From CAYNNQ01 sp964398785 (lineage in GTDB: Bacteria > Desulfobacterota > Desulfovibrionia > Desulfovibrionales > Desulfonatronovibrionaceae): 64,000 nucleotides of DNA. Below are positions 1-7,232 of this stretch, piece by piece. Each line of letters starts with the position of its first letter. Within the stretch, counting starts at the first letter, position 1. The notes below the pieces were generated by a model. That model did no database searches. It was not told where the DNA came from and saw only the letters and a list, made by a program, of their open reading frames with translations. The stretch is from assembly GCA_964398785.1 (NCBI GenBank), contig CAYNNQ010000004.1, positions 1 to 64,000 on the forward strand, in the 5' to 3' direction. The position numbers were made by a program, and so were the translations under genes.

Positions 1-208
1 TCAGATCAGCCCCGCTCAGATCGGAATTTTGCAGGTTGGCTCCGTTCAGGTCCCATCCCTGGAGTTGAATGTTCTTGAGATCGCAGCCCGAACAGCTGCC
101 GAGTTTCTCCAGATTTTTCAGGGCGCTCTGCGTGAAGGCAAAGGCCGGCACGGACAGGGTCAAAAAGCAGAGGGCAAGGACAGTGGATTTCAATATGCGG
201 CTAATCAT
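1..208 (-). CDS. Secreted pentapeptide-repeat protein, 3' end outside window
   Basis: Reading leftwards from ATG at 208 gives a typical signal peptide (positive MISR start, hydrophobic core, VPAFAF cleavage region), a Cys pair (SCSGC) and then the beginning of pentapeptide repeats of the A(D/N)LxN type (GANLQNSDLSGADL). Such repeats form a right-handed quadrilateral beta-helix; the function of exported members is mostly unknown. A strong ribosome binding site (GGGAGGAA) lies just before the start. The gene runs off the left edge after 69 codons, so its length and any C-terminal domain cannot be seen. Family assignment is seen in the sequence; role is unknown. Confidence 0.75.
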   Translation of the reverse strand, partial: MISRILKSTVLALCFLTLSVPAFAFTQSALKNLEKLGSCSGCDLKNIQLQGWDLNGANLQNSDLSGADL

Positions 209-387
209 GGTTTCCTCCCAAGGTTTGTGTGTTACGTGTTGAAATAAGTCTTAAAATTATTGAAACACGAATATTGTTTCCTGCAATGATAAATTTTAGT
301 GTGTTTTCGTGCAATTTTTTGCGCTCTTTGTGCAGTTTATGGCGTAAGGTTATGCATTAAGGTGAATAACACGTTGATTTGCTACAT

Positions 388-837
388 TTAGTTGGTTATA
401 AAATCAGGATCGATTGCCATAAAATGATGGATATAGTTATATTCATTATCGTATAGCAGATTTATGAAATGGTTGCATGTCTGCTTTTTGGTGCCAAATA
501 TCAACCAGTTAAATTCATAATTTTTCATATCAGCTGGAATGTTACCCTGACACTTGCACTGGTAATAAGATGTTCTAATAATGTAGGATGCCTTATCTAT
601 GCAGGTGCATTCTCTTTTAAGACCTTTTGATCCAGTTGATTTTTCTAATTCAACCTTAAAGTCATCACTATCTTGAGATATGGATTTGATGGTACATGAA
701 AATTTTTCATATCCACATGAGGATCTGTCCTCAGTCTTGCATACTTCCTTTTTTATGTCATAGTCTTCATCATAAGCGTAAGAGTTTGTGCTAAAAAAAA
801 TGAATGAAAGAAGCAAAAATAAATATATCTTGTACAT
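388..837 (-). CDS. Small secreted Cys-rich hypothetical protein (copy 1 of paralogous pair)
   Basis: A protein of 149 residues with a clear signal peptide (MYKIYLFLLLSFIFFSTNSY, cleavage probably after SYA) followed by an acidic start of the mature part and about eight cysteines, which suggests a disulfide-bonded periplasmic or secreted protein. I start it at 837 because TAAAGGAGA lies seven bases upstream; an upstream in-frame start at 897 would place sequence in front of the signal peptide. A paralog lies at 1951-2388; the first 36 or so residues are identical and the rest diverged (both end with a conserved TCNHFIN..LYDN..Y segment). AT-rich compared with neighbouring core genes. I do not recognise the family and assign no function. 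Confidence 0.75.
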   Translation of the reverse strand: MYKIYLFLLLSFIFFSTNSYAYDEDYDIKKEVCKTEDRSSCGYEKFSCTIKSISQDSDDFKVELEKSTGSKGLKRECTCIDKASYIIRTSYYQCKCQGNIPADMKNYEFNWLIFGTKKQTCNHFINLLYDNEYNYIHHFMAIDPDFITN

Positions 838-923
838 AGTTTTCTCCTTTATAGAAAGGCTTTTCCAACACGTTGTTAAAGGCAACCCACCCGGCATTTA
901 CGGATAATCTTGCTGCATCCTTT
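731..923. repeat. Direct repeat A (193 bp), partner at 2282-2474
   Basis: This segment is nearly identical to 2282-2474. It contains the signal-peptide region and ribosome binding site of the small secreted protein plus, on its right end, the last 40 or so bases of a copy of the gene at 2427-2816. Homology stops abruptly at CTGCATCCTTT, where transposase-like sequence begins here and the intact upstream gene continues at the other copy. It therefore marks a duplication whose junction was later altered. Confidence 0.8.
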
Positions 924-924
924 G

Positions 925-1104
925 GCTATCATGAAAAAGGACCTCCAGCTCAATGCAAGCCTCTACACAATTTTACAGATTTTGAGCGTCAACGTTTTTG
1001 ACCGAATTCCATTATTTCAAATGCTTACAGACCTAGAGCACGCAAATAAGTCGGGGATTAACCATAAGCAACCAACATTATTCGATTATTTGTTGGGACA
1101 CTAG
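925..1104 (+). pseudogene. C-terminal remnant of an IS4-type transposase
   Basis: About 60 codons end in a stop at 1102-1104 and read as the C-terminus typical of IS4-family transposases: a QLNASLYTILQILSVNVFD segment followed by a polar linker and a final PTLFDYL-type tail. No N-terminal or catalytic DDE part precedes it; homology to the duplicated neighbour begins directly to the left. A short palindrome (GGGAC..GTGGTCCC region, about 1095-1112) follows the stop and could be part of the element end. Assigned from recall of family C-termini, so moderate confidence; no functional transposase is present. Confidence 0.55.
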
Positions 1105-1477
1105 TGGTCCCAGGTTCTAAATCTACTCCGACCAATTGGCCCGGATCAAAGTCTGAAGGCAGGGAGAAGGAATAATCATCGCCATCGTCCATCAGTCTGC
1201 ATGTATGCGAACTGTCGGGTACCGATCGATAGTGGGTGTCGTTGTCGCAACTGTATGTCCACGTATATTTTTTCCCTTCGGCCCGGGTCGTGTAAGTCAC
1301 TATAAACCAATCCTACACTACTGGAATCAGGCTGGTGGGATAGTCCACGCTGCATTCCACCTTTTTATCCTTGTGCGTTGTGCTCCACGGAGGTTCTGCA
1401 GCCGAGCCTTCCCTAAAGCAAAAAAATACGCACAGAATAGTCAAAACCGTAACCGGGAAAAAGCATTTGTGCTGCAT
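1058..1477 (-). pseudogene. Secreted hypothetical protein gene with in-frame TAG
   Basis: From ATG at 1477 (AAGGAAG upstream) the frame encodes a signal peptide (MQHKCFFPVTVLTILCVFFC...GSAAEPPW) and a Cys-containing mature part, is interrupted by TAG at 1313-1315 after 54 codons, and continues in the same frame to 1058 with coherent sequence (YTTRAEGKKYTWTYSCDND...). The two halves look like one secreted domain of about 139 residues. The last 15 or so codons run antisense into the transposase remnant, so the natural C-terminus was probably lost as well. It is either a nonsense-mutated pseudogene, a sequencing error, or less likely a recoded codon. Family not recognised. Confidence 0.5.
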
Positions 1478-1614
1478 ATCCTACTTCCTTAAAGCGTTTG
1501 CGGCAGGGAAGATTTCCCTGCAAAAAGTCAGGAAATGAGACGACTCGGCAAAAAGTATATTCATAACGTCAAGGATCACTGGGGTGAGGTACGAGCATCC
1601 AGTGGATCCGCTTG

Positions 1615-1791
1615 TTAGGATTTCCTTTGTTCGGGATCGAAATCGCTATCGGGATCGAAATCGACGCTGTAGGTTGATTGATCCCGTGCTGGACAATGGA
1701 CGCCGGTCAACCCCGCGGCCTTCTCGTACACCCACGCGGCATAGACGATGGATAGATGGTAGACGTCCAGCTTTTCGTGTCGAAGCGTCAT
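1615..1791 (-). pseudogene. Truncated four-helix-bundle (23S rRNA intervening-sequence type) protein
   Basis: From ATG at 1791 the first 40 residues (LDVYHLSIVYAAWVYEKA, then a GVHCPARDQ motif) match the N-terminal helix and following loop of the small four-helix-bundle proteins first found in 23S rRNA intervening sequences. Full-length members have about 115-130 residues; here the reading frame runs straight from the RDQ motif into the terminal inverted repeat (VDFDPDSDFDPE) and stops after 58 codons, so helices 2-4 are deleted. These genes are often flanked by GGGATCGAAATCG repeats, as here. No rRNA is nearby. Assignment from motif memory; nonfunctional remnant inferred. Confidence 0.6.
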
Positions 1792-1828
1792 GATGCCTCG
1801 ATCCCGATAGAGATCCCGATTTCGATGG
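1631..1828. repeat. Inverted GGGATCGAAATCG repeats flanking the four-helix-bundle remnant
   Basis: The left arm holds two direct copies of TCGGGATCGAAATCG (1631-1645 and 1649-1663, 18-bp period). The right arm (1799-1828) carries the reverse complement units CGATCCCGAT and GATCCCGATTTCGAT. Together they bracket the truncated four-helix-bundle gene, so the whole unit of about 200 bp resembles a small mobile or dispersed cassette that has suffered an internal deletion. Confidence 0.65.
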
Positions 1829-1950
1829 TCCTAACTCTTTGTTTTTACTGTCTCCTGACCCCTGCGACTGCAAAAAAGTTTTTGCAGTCAAATCAGGAAA
1901 CTTTTGCTGCATGGAGGACCATAGTATGTTAATTTTATATAACTTACTGC

Positions 1951-2388
1951 TCAGAATGTGGGGCCTTCTATCATATATTCATTTATCCAGTAATAGTCAT
2001 TATCGTATAATTTGTTTATAAAATGATTGCAAGTCATTTCTCTGGAGCCAAATAATCGCCACTCAAAATCGTAGCTGGTCATTGAAACTGGAATATTGCC
2101 CTGGCATTTGCATAAAAAAGTTGTTTTAGAAAATTCAGAGCGGTCCTCTGTGCATTTACATTTTCTAATAGGACTATTTATGGGAAATTTTTTGCTTAAT
2201 TCTACTTCAAAATCATCATTATGCTTAGATGTAGATTTGATAGTGCACAGAAATTTTCTATATTTACAGGAAGATCTTTCATCAGTCTTGCATACTTCCT
2301 TTTTTATGTCATAGTCTTCATCATAAGCGTAAGAGTTTGTGCTAAAAAAAATGAATGAAAGAAGCAAAAATAAATATAGCTTGTACAT
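1951..2388 (-). CDS. Small secreted Cys-rich hypothetical protein (copy 2 of paralogous pair)
   Basis: A protein of 145 residues, paralog of the gene at 388-837. The signal peptide (MYKLYLFLLL...SYAYDEDYD) and ribosome binding site are almost identical between the copies because they lie in the 193-bp direct repeat; the mature parts are diverged but keep the cysteine spacing and the WRLFGSREMTCNHFINKLYD-like C-terminal motif. Retention of an open frame in both copies despite divergence suggests both were under selection at some time. Probably exported; function unknown. Confidence 0.75.
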   Translation of the reverse strand: MYKLYLFLLLSFIFFSTNSYAYDEDYDIKKEVCKTDERSSCKYRKFLCTIKSTSKHNDDFEVELSKKFPINSPIRKCKCTEDRSEFSKTTFLCKCQGNIPVSMTSYDFEWRLFGSREMTCNHFINKLYDNDYYWINEYMIEGPTF

Positions 2389-2474
2389 AGTTTTCTCCTT
2401 TATAGAAAGGCTTTTTCAACACGCTGTTAAAGGCAACCCACCCGGCATTTACGGATAATCTTGCTGCATCCTTT
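2282..2474. repeat. Direct repeat B (193 bp), partner at 731-923
   Basis: Same segment as 731-923 with a few substitutions. In this copy the right end lies inside the intact 3' end of the gene at 2427-2816, so this is the parental junction and 731-923 is the rearranged copy. Confidence 0.8.
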
Positions 2475-2816
2475 CAAAAAATCCAACCCGAATTTTTTGC
2501 AGATTTTGTATTGGTAATTATCGCAATATTTGCACGAGTTCTCACTGGAGCCGACTTTGGGAAGAACGGGCGGCACCCCCTTGGCTTCCACGGAAGGTGT
2601 TTGCTCTACCGCCGGGCGGATGAAAAGCCGGTAGCACTGCATGGCTTTGTCATTCATGTCCTTTTTGCATTGTTCAAGGGACTTCTCCTCGGAGCAGGCC
2701 TTTAGCTTTTCAACCAAAATCCTGCATTCCTGCTTGCTGACGTCTTCCGCTCCCGCCATTCCGGGCTGAACGGCCAAGAGGGCGACAGTGATCGCTGCGA
2801 GTACGTAAGTTTTCAT
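2427..2816 (-). CDS. Secreted Cys-rich hypothetical protein
   Basis: A protein of 129 residues with a signal peptide (MKTYVLAAITVALLAVQPGM, cleavage near GAE) and a mature region with about ten cysteines in CxxC-like and spaced pairs (ECRILVEKLKAC, CKYCDNYQYKICKK, GCSKIIRKCRVGC), suggesting several disulfides. It lies 38 bp upstream of the small secreted protein at 1951-2388 in the same orientation, so the two probably share a transcript; the 3' end of this gene was copied together with that neighbour to the left. No family recognised. Confidence 0.7.
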   Translation of the reverse strand: MKTYVLAAITVALLAVQPGMAGAEDVSKQECRILVEKLKACSEEKSLEQCKKDMNDKAMQCYRLFIRPAVEQTPSVEAKGVPPVLPKVGSSENSCKYCDNYQYKICKKFGLDFLKGCSKIIRKCRVGCL

Positions 2817-2835
2817 GGTGTTATCCCCCTATGGT

Positions 2836-3015
2836 TTATTGATTTTTGGTGAAATCAAAACATGGTTTTTCCTTGTTTAATTTGTTTGGGCACTCAGCAA
2901 AAGGCGTTCCATTTTTTATCGTACTGATATATCTGATTTTTAGTGGCAGACCTTTGATTTTTTGCCAACTTTGTTGGCATTGCGGGTTGGCTGATTGTGA
3001 GGGAAATGGAATCAT
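2836..3015 (-). CDS. Possible 59-residue protein overlapping the radical-SAM stop codon
   Basis: An ATG at 3015 shares its bases with the TAA of the upstream gene (TAATG), and AGGAAG precedes it at a fitting distance, an arrangement typical of translational coupling. The product (MIPFPSQSANPQCQQSW...) has two cysteines, no signal peptide or membrane segment, and ends before the secreted-protein gene at 2816. I do not recognise it; it may be chance. Confidence 0.3.
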   Translation of the reverse strand: MIPFPSQSANPQCQQSWQKIKGLPLKIRYISTIKNGTPFAECPNKLNKEKPCFDFTKNQ

Positions 3016-3980
3016 TACAGCTTCCTGAACAGTTCCCGGATTAGTCCGGATTCGCGCTTGTCCAGGCGGAAGAGTCCGGCCCGGGCGGCTTCCGCTTTTG
3101 CCTTTTCCACCTCCCCGCCCGTGACCGTTCGGGACAATTCCGGATATTTGTCCGCTCGGCCGCAGGGGTGGTACTGGCCCATTACGTTTACGTAGGTGTC
3201 TTTGGACAGCCCGGCCAAAAAGCGCATCCATTGCCTGGTGCCGGCGGCGTTTTCGGGCAGGACCAGGTGCCGAACCAGAAGTCCTTTGCGGGCAATGCCG
3301 CTTTCATCGGTTTCCAGGTCCCCGACCTGCTTGTGCATGATTTTAAGGGCTTTCCTGGCTGCCCGCGGATAGTCCCGGGCGTTCAGGCATCTTTTAGCCC
3401 GGTCCGGGTCCCAGATTTTCGTGTCCGGCATGTACATATCCACGATGCCGTTTAGGAGATTCAGACCCTCCGGGGCGTCGTAGCCGCTGCTGTTGTAGAC
3501 CAGGGGGAGGTTCAGCCCGCGGTCCGCGGCGAGGAGCAGCGCTTCCAGGATTTGGGGAATCACGTGTGAAGGTGTGACCAGGTTTATGTTCAGCGCGCCC
3601 TTTTTTTGCAGCTCGAGCATGATCCAGGCCAGCTGCTCGGAAGTGACCGCGGTGCCGGGCGCGCTTGTTTCATGATCGCGGGATATTTCCCAGTTCTGAC
3701 AGAATTCGCAGCCCAGGTTGCATCCGGAGAAAAATATCGTCCCCGAACCCGACTCCCCGACCAGGGGAACCTCTTCACCGAAGTGCAGATCAAACCCGGA
3801 TACCCGGGCCAATCTGCCGGTGCGGCAAAATCCGGAGCTCTCGTCCTCGAGGCGGTTGATTCCGCAGCGGCGGGGGCACAGACGGCATTCTCCGAGGCGG
3901 CTTATCGCCTCCCGACCGCGCTTTTTGAGCTCTCCATTTGCGTGTGGTCGTCTGTATGCGGGTGGATTTTGCATAGACAT
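3015..3980 (-). CDS. Radical SAM protein, PflX-like (pyruvate formate-lyase activase homolog)
   Basis: A protein of 321 residues. The radical-SAM motif CxxxCxxC is at Cys87, Cys91 and Cys94 (SGCNLGCEFCQNW), with a GSGTIFFSG strand before it. An extra N-terminal cysteine set (Cys32, Cys35, Cys39, Cys52) could bind a second cluster or metal, a feature of the group of uncharacterised PflA relatives called PflX. The family cleaves SAM to a 5'-deoxyadenosyl radical on a [4Fe-4S] cluster, usually to activate a glycyl radical enzyme or modify a protein; no glycyl radical enzyme is in this window, so the target is unknown. Length and motif spacing are normal. The start at 3980 has no strong ribosome binding site. 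Confidence 0.85.
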   Translation of the reverse strand: MSMQNPPAYRRPHANGELKKRGREAISRLGECRLCPRRCGINRLEDESSGFCRTGRLARVSGFDLHFGEEVPLVGESGSGTIFFSGCNLGCEFCQNWEISRDHETSAPGTAVTSEQLAWIMLELQKKGALNINLVTPSHVIPQILEALLLAADRGLNLPLVYNSSGYDAPEGLNLLNGIVDMYMPDTKIWDPDRAKRCLNARDYPRAARKALKIMHKQVGDLETDESGIARKGLLVRHLVLPENAAGTRQWMRFLAGLSKDTYVNVMGQYHPCGRADKYPELSRTVTGGEVEKAKAEAARAGLFRLDKRESGLIRELFRKL

Positions 3981-4055
3981 ATTGGCCGGCCAAGATTTGC
4001 CTGCAAAGAAAATCAGGGTCGTCTCAAGAATCTGTGCAAAACATTTTAAGTTTCG

Positions 4056-4148
4056 TTAAGCTATGATTCTAGTCGTTTCCATAAAAAGCAGGGCGGGCAC
4101 GAGATACAGGACTACTATGCCGCGCGTGCTTAAATCCATCTCCTTCAT
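4056..4148 (-). CDS. Putative 30-residue single-span membrane protein
   Basis: A perfect GGAGGT (4158-4163) precedes two in-frame ATGs; the second, at 4148, has the better spacing of ten bases. The product (MKEMDLSTRGIVVLYLVPAL plus LFMETTRIIA) has a short charged start and one hydrophobic stretch long enough to cross the membrane. Small proteins of this form are often subunits or regulators of membrane complexes, but none is next to it: it lies between the radical-SAM gene and the BASS transporter, about 75 bp upstream of the former in the same direction. Function unknown; could also be a leader peptide. Confidence 0.4.
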   Translation of the reverse strand: MKEMDLSTRGIVVLYLVPALLFMETTRIIA

Positions 4149-4163
4149 ATCAGCCATACCTCC

Positions 4164-4761
4164 AAAAAATTAACCGTTTCATGGTCGGGGGTTCCAGGAT
4201 CACCGGCAATAGAATTCATTCGGGAAAGGATGAATACTTGGAACCGGATCATTTTTGCTCTGCAATTATGTTTAGTTGGGTGTCCGGGTGACTATTCCGT
4301 GCCGTTAAAGAGCCGAAACACCGGGGAATAAATTGCCCATCACTGTGTCGCGCACAGTACGGACATAATAGTTGTAAGTGTTGCGGCGGTGGTGGCCATA
4401 GCCATCAAGGAATGAGTTTTTAAACCGTCTCTCCGAATAGCTGCATACCCATTTGGATAATATTTTAGCATTGGCTTTTTAAGGAATCAATGCTGTCAAT
4501 ATTAAGCGGACAATCAATAACTCAGCAAGTCTTGTGCCGCAGAATAAGCATTGAGTATGTTTTGTTTTTTTGCAAAGCAGGGAAGGAGTTGGCCCCCATT
4601 TTGTTGGCAAAAAAACGAATTTGGCACCGATGTTTTCGCGGAATCGAGGGGGCAGGAAAAAATCTGAATAAATGTGGGCCGGTTTAGCTCCCTGCCGGTA
4701 ATTTGTCTCCATGCGCAACATCGGGGGCCTTATTTTTTGCGCCCGGTTAGCGCAAGCGCGG
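4164..4761. other. Intergenic region without recognisable gene
   Basis: About 600 bp. On the minus strand 4290-4480 there is a stop-free run of about 55 codons (…FKNSFLDGYGHHRRNTYNYY…) without a start codon, which could be the end of a decayed gene, but I recognise no family. No tRNA, terminator or repeat was found. Confidence 0.4.
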
Positions 4762-5709
4762 CTAATTTGTTGCCGACCGGGACCAAATGCCGGCCAGAAG
4801 CGGACCGCTGATGTTATGCCAGATACTGAAAAAGGCCGCGGGCAAGGCGGCCAGGGGCGAGAAATGCAGGGAAGCCAGGGCCAGGGCCAGTCCGGAATTC
4901 TGCATGCCCACTTCTATGCTCATGGCCCGGCGCTGCGCAAGGTCCGCGCCGGCCAGGGCACCCACCCCATAGCCCAGGCAAAGCCCCAAACCATTGTGCA
5001 AAAAGACCGCAAGCATGACCGCCGTGCCCATGGCCAGGAGTTGATCCGAGCTCTTGCCCACAATCGCCCCCACCAGCAGGACAATGGTGACCACGGATAT
5101 CAAGGGCAGAATTTCAAGGCATTTCTCAGCCACACCCTCCAAAAAGCGGCGGGCCAAGAGACCCAGGGTCACGGGGGTGAGGACAATGACGGCTATGGAT
5201 TGGAAAAGATCCCAGGCCTGAACGGGTAAATATTGACCCGCCAGAAATAAGGTCAATATCGGGGTCAAGAGGGGGGCGAGCAGTGTGGAAAGCGAGGTCA
5301 TGCTCACGGACAAGGCCACATCCGCACCCGCCAGATAACAAATAACATTTGAAGCCGTCCCGCCCGGGCAGCAACCAAGGAGGATAACCCCGGCGGCCAC
5401 TTCAGGGGATAGATCCAGGGCCCAAGCGATACTCAAAGCCAACAGGGGCATAATGGAATACTGGGCGGCAACCCCGAAAAGTATGGGCCGGGGCCGTGTC
5501 AGGACCCGCTTGAAATCCTCGATCCGCAGGGTCATGCCCATTCCGAACATGATAATGCCCAGATAAAGGCCGATATGCGGTAGGACGAATGAAAATGCGG
5601 GCGGGTGGCGGAATGCGAATATACAGGCCAGCAAGACCCAGAGGGTAAAGTACTTGGCCGCCCCCTTGCTGATTTGGCGGATGATTTTATGCGGAGAAAA
5701 ATTAGACAT
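4762..5709 (-). CDS. Bile acid:sodium symporter (BASS) family transporter
   Basis: A 315-residue integral membrane protein with about nine to ten hydrophobic spans. Family hallmarks are visible: FGMGMTL (about 55-61), GCCPGGTASN (112-121, one of the two helix-crossover motifs that form the sodium sites) and EVGMQNSG (266-273, the second). Bacterial members take up organic anions such as bile acids, pantoate or 2-oxoacids with sodium; the substrate cannot be told from sequence. The gene stands alone and is divergent from cydAB. Start at 5709 is the only ATG before the first membrane segment. Confidence 0.9.
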   Translation of the reverse strand: MSNFSPHKIIRQISKGAAKYFTLWVLLACIFAFRHPPAFSFVLPHIGLYLGIIMFGMGMTLRIEDFKRVLTRPRPILFGVAAQYSIMPLLALSIAWALDLSPEVAAGVILLGCCPGGTASNVICYLAGADVALSVSMTSLSTLLAPLLTPILTLFLAGQYLPVQAWDLFQSIAVIVLTPVTLGLLARRFLEGVAEKCLEILPLISVVTIVLLVGAIVGKSSDQLLAMGTAVMLAVFLHNGLGLCLGYGVGALAGADLAQRRAMSIEVGMQNSGLALALASLHFSPLAALPAAFFSIWHNISGPLLAGIWSRSATN

Positions 5710-5808
5710 TGCGGATTTTTGCCCTTTTGTTAGCGAATCAACGAAGGTTTTTTCGCTTTTATGTTAAATTAAAGATGGTTACAAGCGGATTGTTTTGGAC
5801 CGGAAATA

Positions 5809-5848
5809 TTGACATGGAATTCGATTGAGAATAGTTATTATTATTCGT
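5809..5848 (+). promoter_or_regulatory. Possible cydA promoter with palindromic operator
   Basis: A perfect TTGACA (5809-5814) is followed by AT-rich sequence that lacks a good -10 at 17 bp. Overlapping it is an imperfect palindrome GAATAGTTATTATTATTC (about 5829-5846, arms GAATA/TATTC) reminiscent of a Fur or redox-regulator box. This sits about 65 bp before the cydA start. Low confidence on both the promoter and regulator identity. Confidence 0.35.
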
Positions 5849-5912
5849 GATGCGCTGGTTTAGGGCTCGGCCTGTGGGTAAGGATTTTTGATAGTTTTAA
5901 GGAGGTTTTTTG

Positions 5913-7220
5913 ATGGATGCGCTTTTATTGTCCAGGCTCCAATTTGCCATGGCCACCATGTTTCATTTTATTTTCGTCCCCCTGACCTTGGGATTGTCCA
6001 TTCTGGTGGCCGTTATGGAGACGAAGTATGTGAAAAGCGGAGATGAAACCTACAAACGCATGGCCAAATTCTGGGGCAAGCTTTTTTTGATAAATTTCGC
6101 CCTGGGGATTGTCACCGGGATTACCCTGGAGTTTCAATTCGGAACGAACTGGTCGGAATACTCCAAGTATGTAGGGGATATATTCGGCTCCCTTCTGGCC
6201 ATCGAGGCAACGGCCGCTTTTTTCCTGGAATCCACGTTTATAGCGGTCTGGGTTTTCGGCTGGAATAAACTGTCTCCAAAGGCGCACGCCGCGAGTATCT
6301 GGGCCGTGGCTTTCGCTTCCAGCCTGTCCGCGGTCTGGATCCTTCTGGCCAATGGGTTCATGCAGAATCCGGTCGGATATGTACTGCGTGACGGCCGGGC
6401 CGAGTTGGATAGCTTCGCCGCGGTGGTGAGTAACGGATTCGCCTGGCAGCAGATAATTCATACCCTGAGCGGGGCTTATCTTCTGTCCGGTTTTTTCGTT
6501 TTGGGCATCAGCGCCTACCATCTTTTGCGCAAAAACGAAGTCGATTTCTTCCGCAAGTCCGTGCGTATGGCCGCCGGATTCACACTGATTTTTTCCGTGG
6601 TGGTCATCGTGCAGGGGCACATTCACGGCGGCGAGGTGGCCCGGGTTCAGCCGGCCAAGCTGGCGGCCATGGAGTCGCATTGGGAAACAAAAACGCATGC
6701 CCCGCAATATCTTTTTGCAATTCCGGATCCGGGAAATGAGCGCAATCTGGTCCAGGCCCTGCCCATACCCGGTGGACTCAGTCTTCTCGCCTACCACGAC
6801 CCGGCGGCGGAAGTCACCGGACTCCGGGATATACCGGAAAAAAACCGCCCGCCGGTATCGCTTACTTACTGGTCTTTTCGGATAATGATCGTCCTCGGCT
6901 TTTTGTTTCCGGTGCTGGCCGCGCTGGCTTGGTTCAGACGCAGGTCTCCGGAGGAGCACCCCCTGCTCCTCAAATTTTTGATCTGGGCCATTCCCCTCCC
7001 TTATATCGCGATCCAGGTCGGGTGGGTGGTGGCCGAAGTCGGTAGGCAGCCGTGGATAGTCTACGGCGTGATGCGCACCTCCGAGGCCGTTTCCCCGGTC
7101 GGTCCGGGACAGGTAGGGTTCTCTCTGATAGCGCTCACCCTTATCTATGCGCTGCTCGGAGCGGTGGGGATATTTCTGCTTTTTAAATACGGCCGCAAGG
7201 GCCCGCAATCAGTCGCGTAA
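5913..7220 (+). CDS. cydA: Cytochrome bd ubiquinol oxidase subunit I
   Basis: A 435-residue membrane protein, subunit I of the bd oxidase, which oxidises quinol and reduces oxygen to water. Visible: the N-terminal LSRLQFAMATMFHFIFVPL with haem-ligand His18, the WQQIIHTLSGAYL segment with a second ligand His, the quinol-binding Q-loop KLAAMESHWET (conserved Lys and Glu), and the signature GRQPWIVYG. The Q-loop is short, as in the non-enterobacterial type. In anaerobes bd oxidase protects against oxygen. GGAGG at 5901-5905 sets the ATG at 5913; a TTG one codon earlier is possible but less likely. cydB follows after 12 bp. No cydX-like small gene or cydCD assembly genes are present. Confidence 0.97.
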   Translation: MDALLLSRLQFAMATMFHFIFVPLTLGLSILVAVMETKYVKSGDETYKRMAKFWGKLFLINFALGIVTGITLEFQFGTNWSEYSKYVGDIFGSLLAIEATAAFFLESTFIAVWVFGWNKLSPKAHAASIWAVAFASSLSAVWILLANGFMQNPVGYVLRDGRAELDSFAAVVSNGFAWQQIIHTLSGAYLLSGFFVLGISAYHLLRKNEVDFFRKSVRMAAGFTLIFSVVVIVQGHIHGGEVARVQPAKLAAMESHWETKTHAPQYLFAIPDPGNERNLVQALPIPGGLSLLAYHDPAAEVTGLRDIPEKNRPPVSLTYWSFRIMIVLGFLFPVLAALAWFRRRSPEEHPLLLKFLIWAIPLPYIAIQVGWVVAEVGRQPWIVYGVMRTSEAVSPVGPGQVGFSLIALTLIYALLGAVGIFLLFKYGRKGPQSVA

Positions 7221-7232
7221 GGAGGATGGATG

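Noticed and set aside
1313..1315. Pyrrolysine readthrough of the TAG
   Set aside because: Only methylamine methyltransferases and few others are known to use it, and nothing here points to them; a nonsense mutation is simpler.
4290..4480. Possible decayed gene on the minus strand, stop-free for about 55 codons
   Set aside because: No start codon and no family recognised; kept only as a remark in the intergenic entry.
5925..7208. Long open frame on the minus strand (427 codons)
   Set aside because: It lies wholly antisense to cydA, has no family resemblance and arises from codon bias of the real gene.
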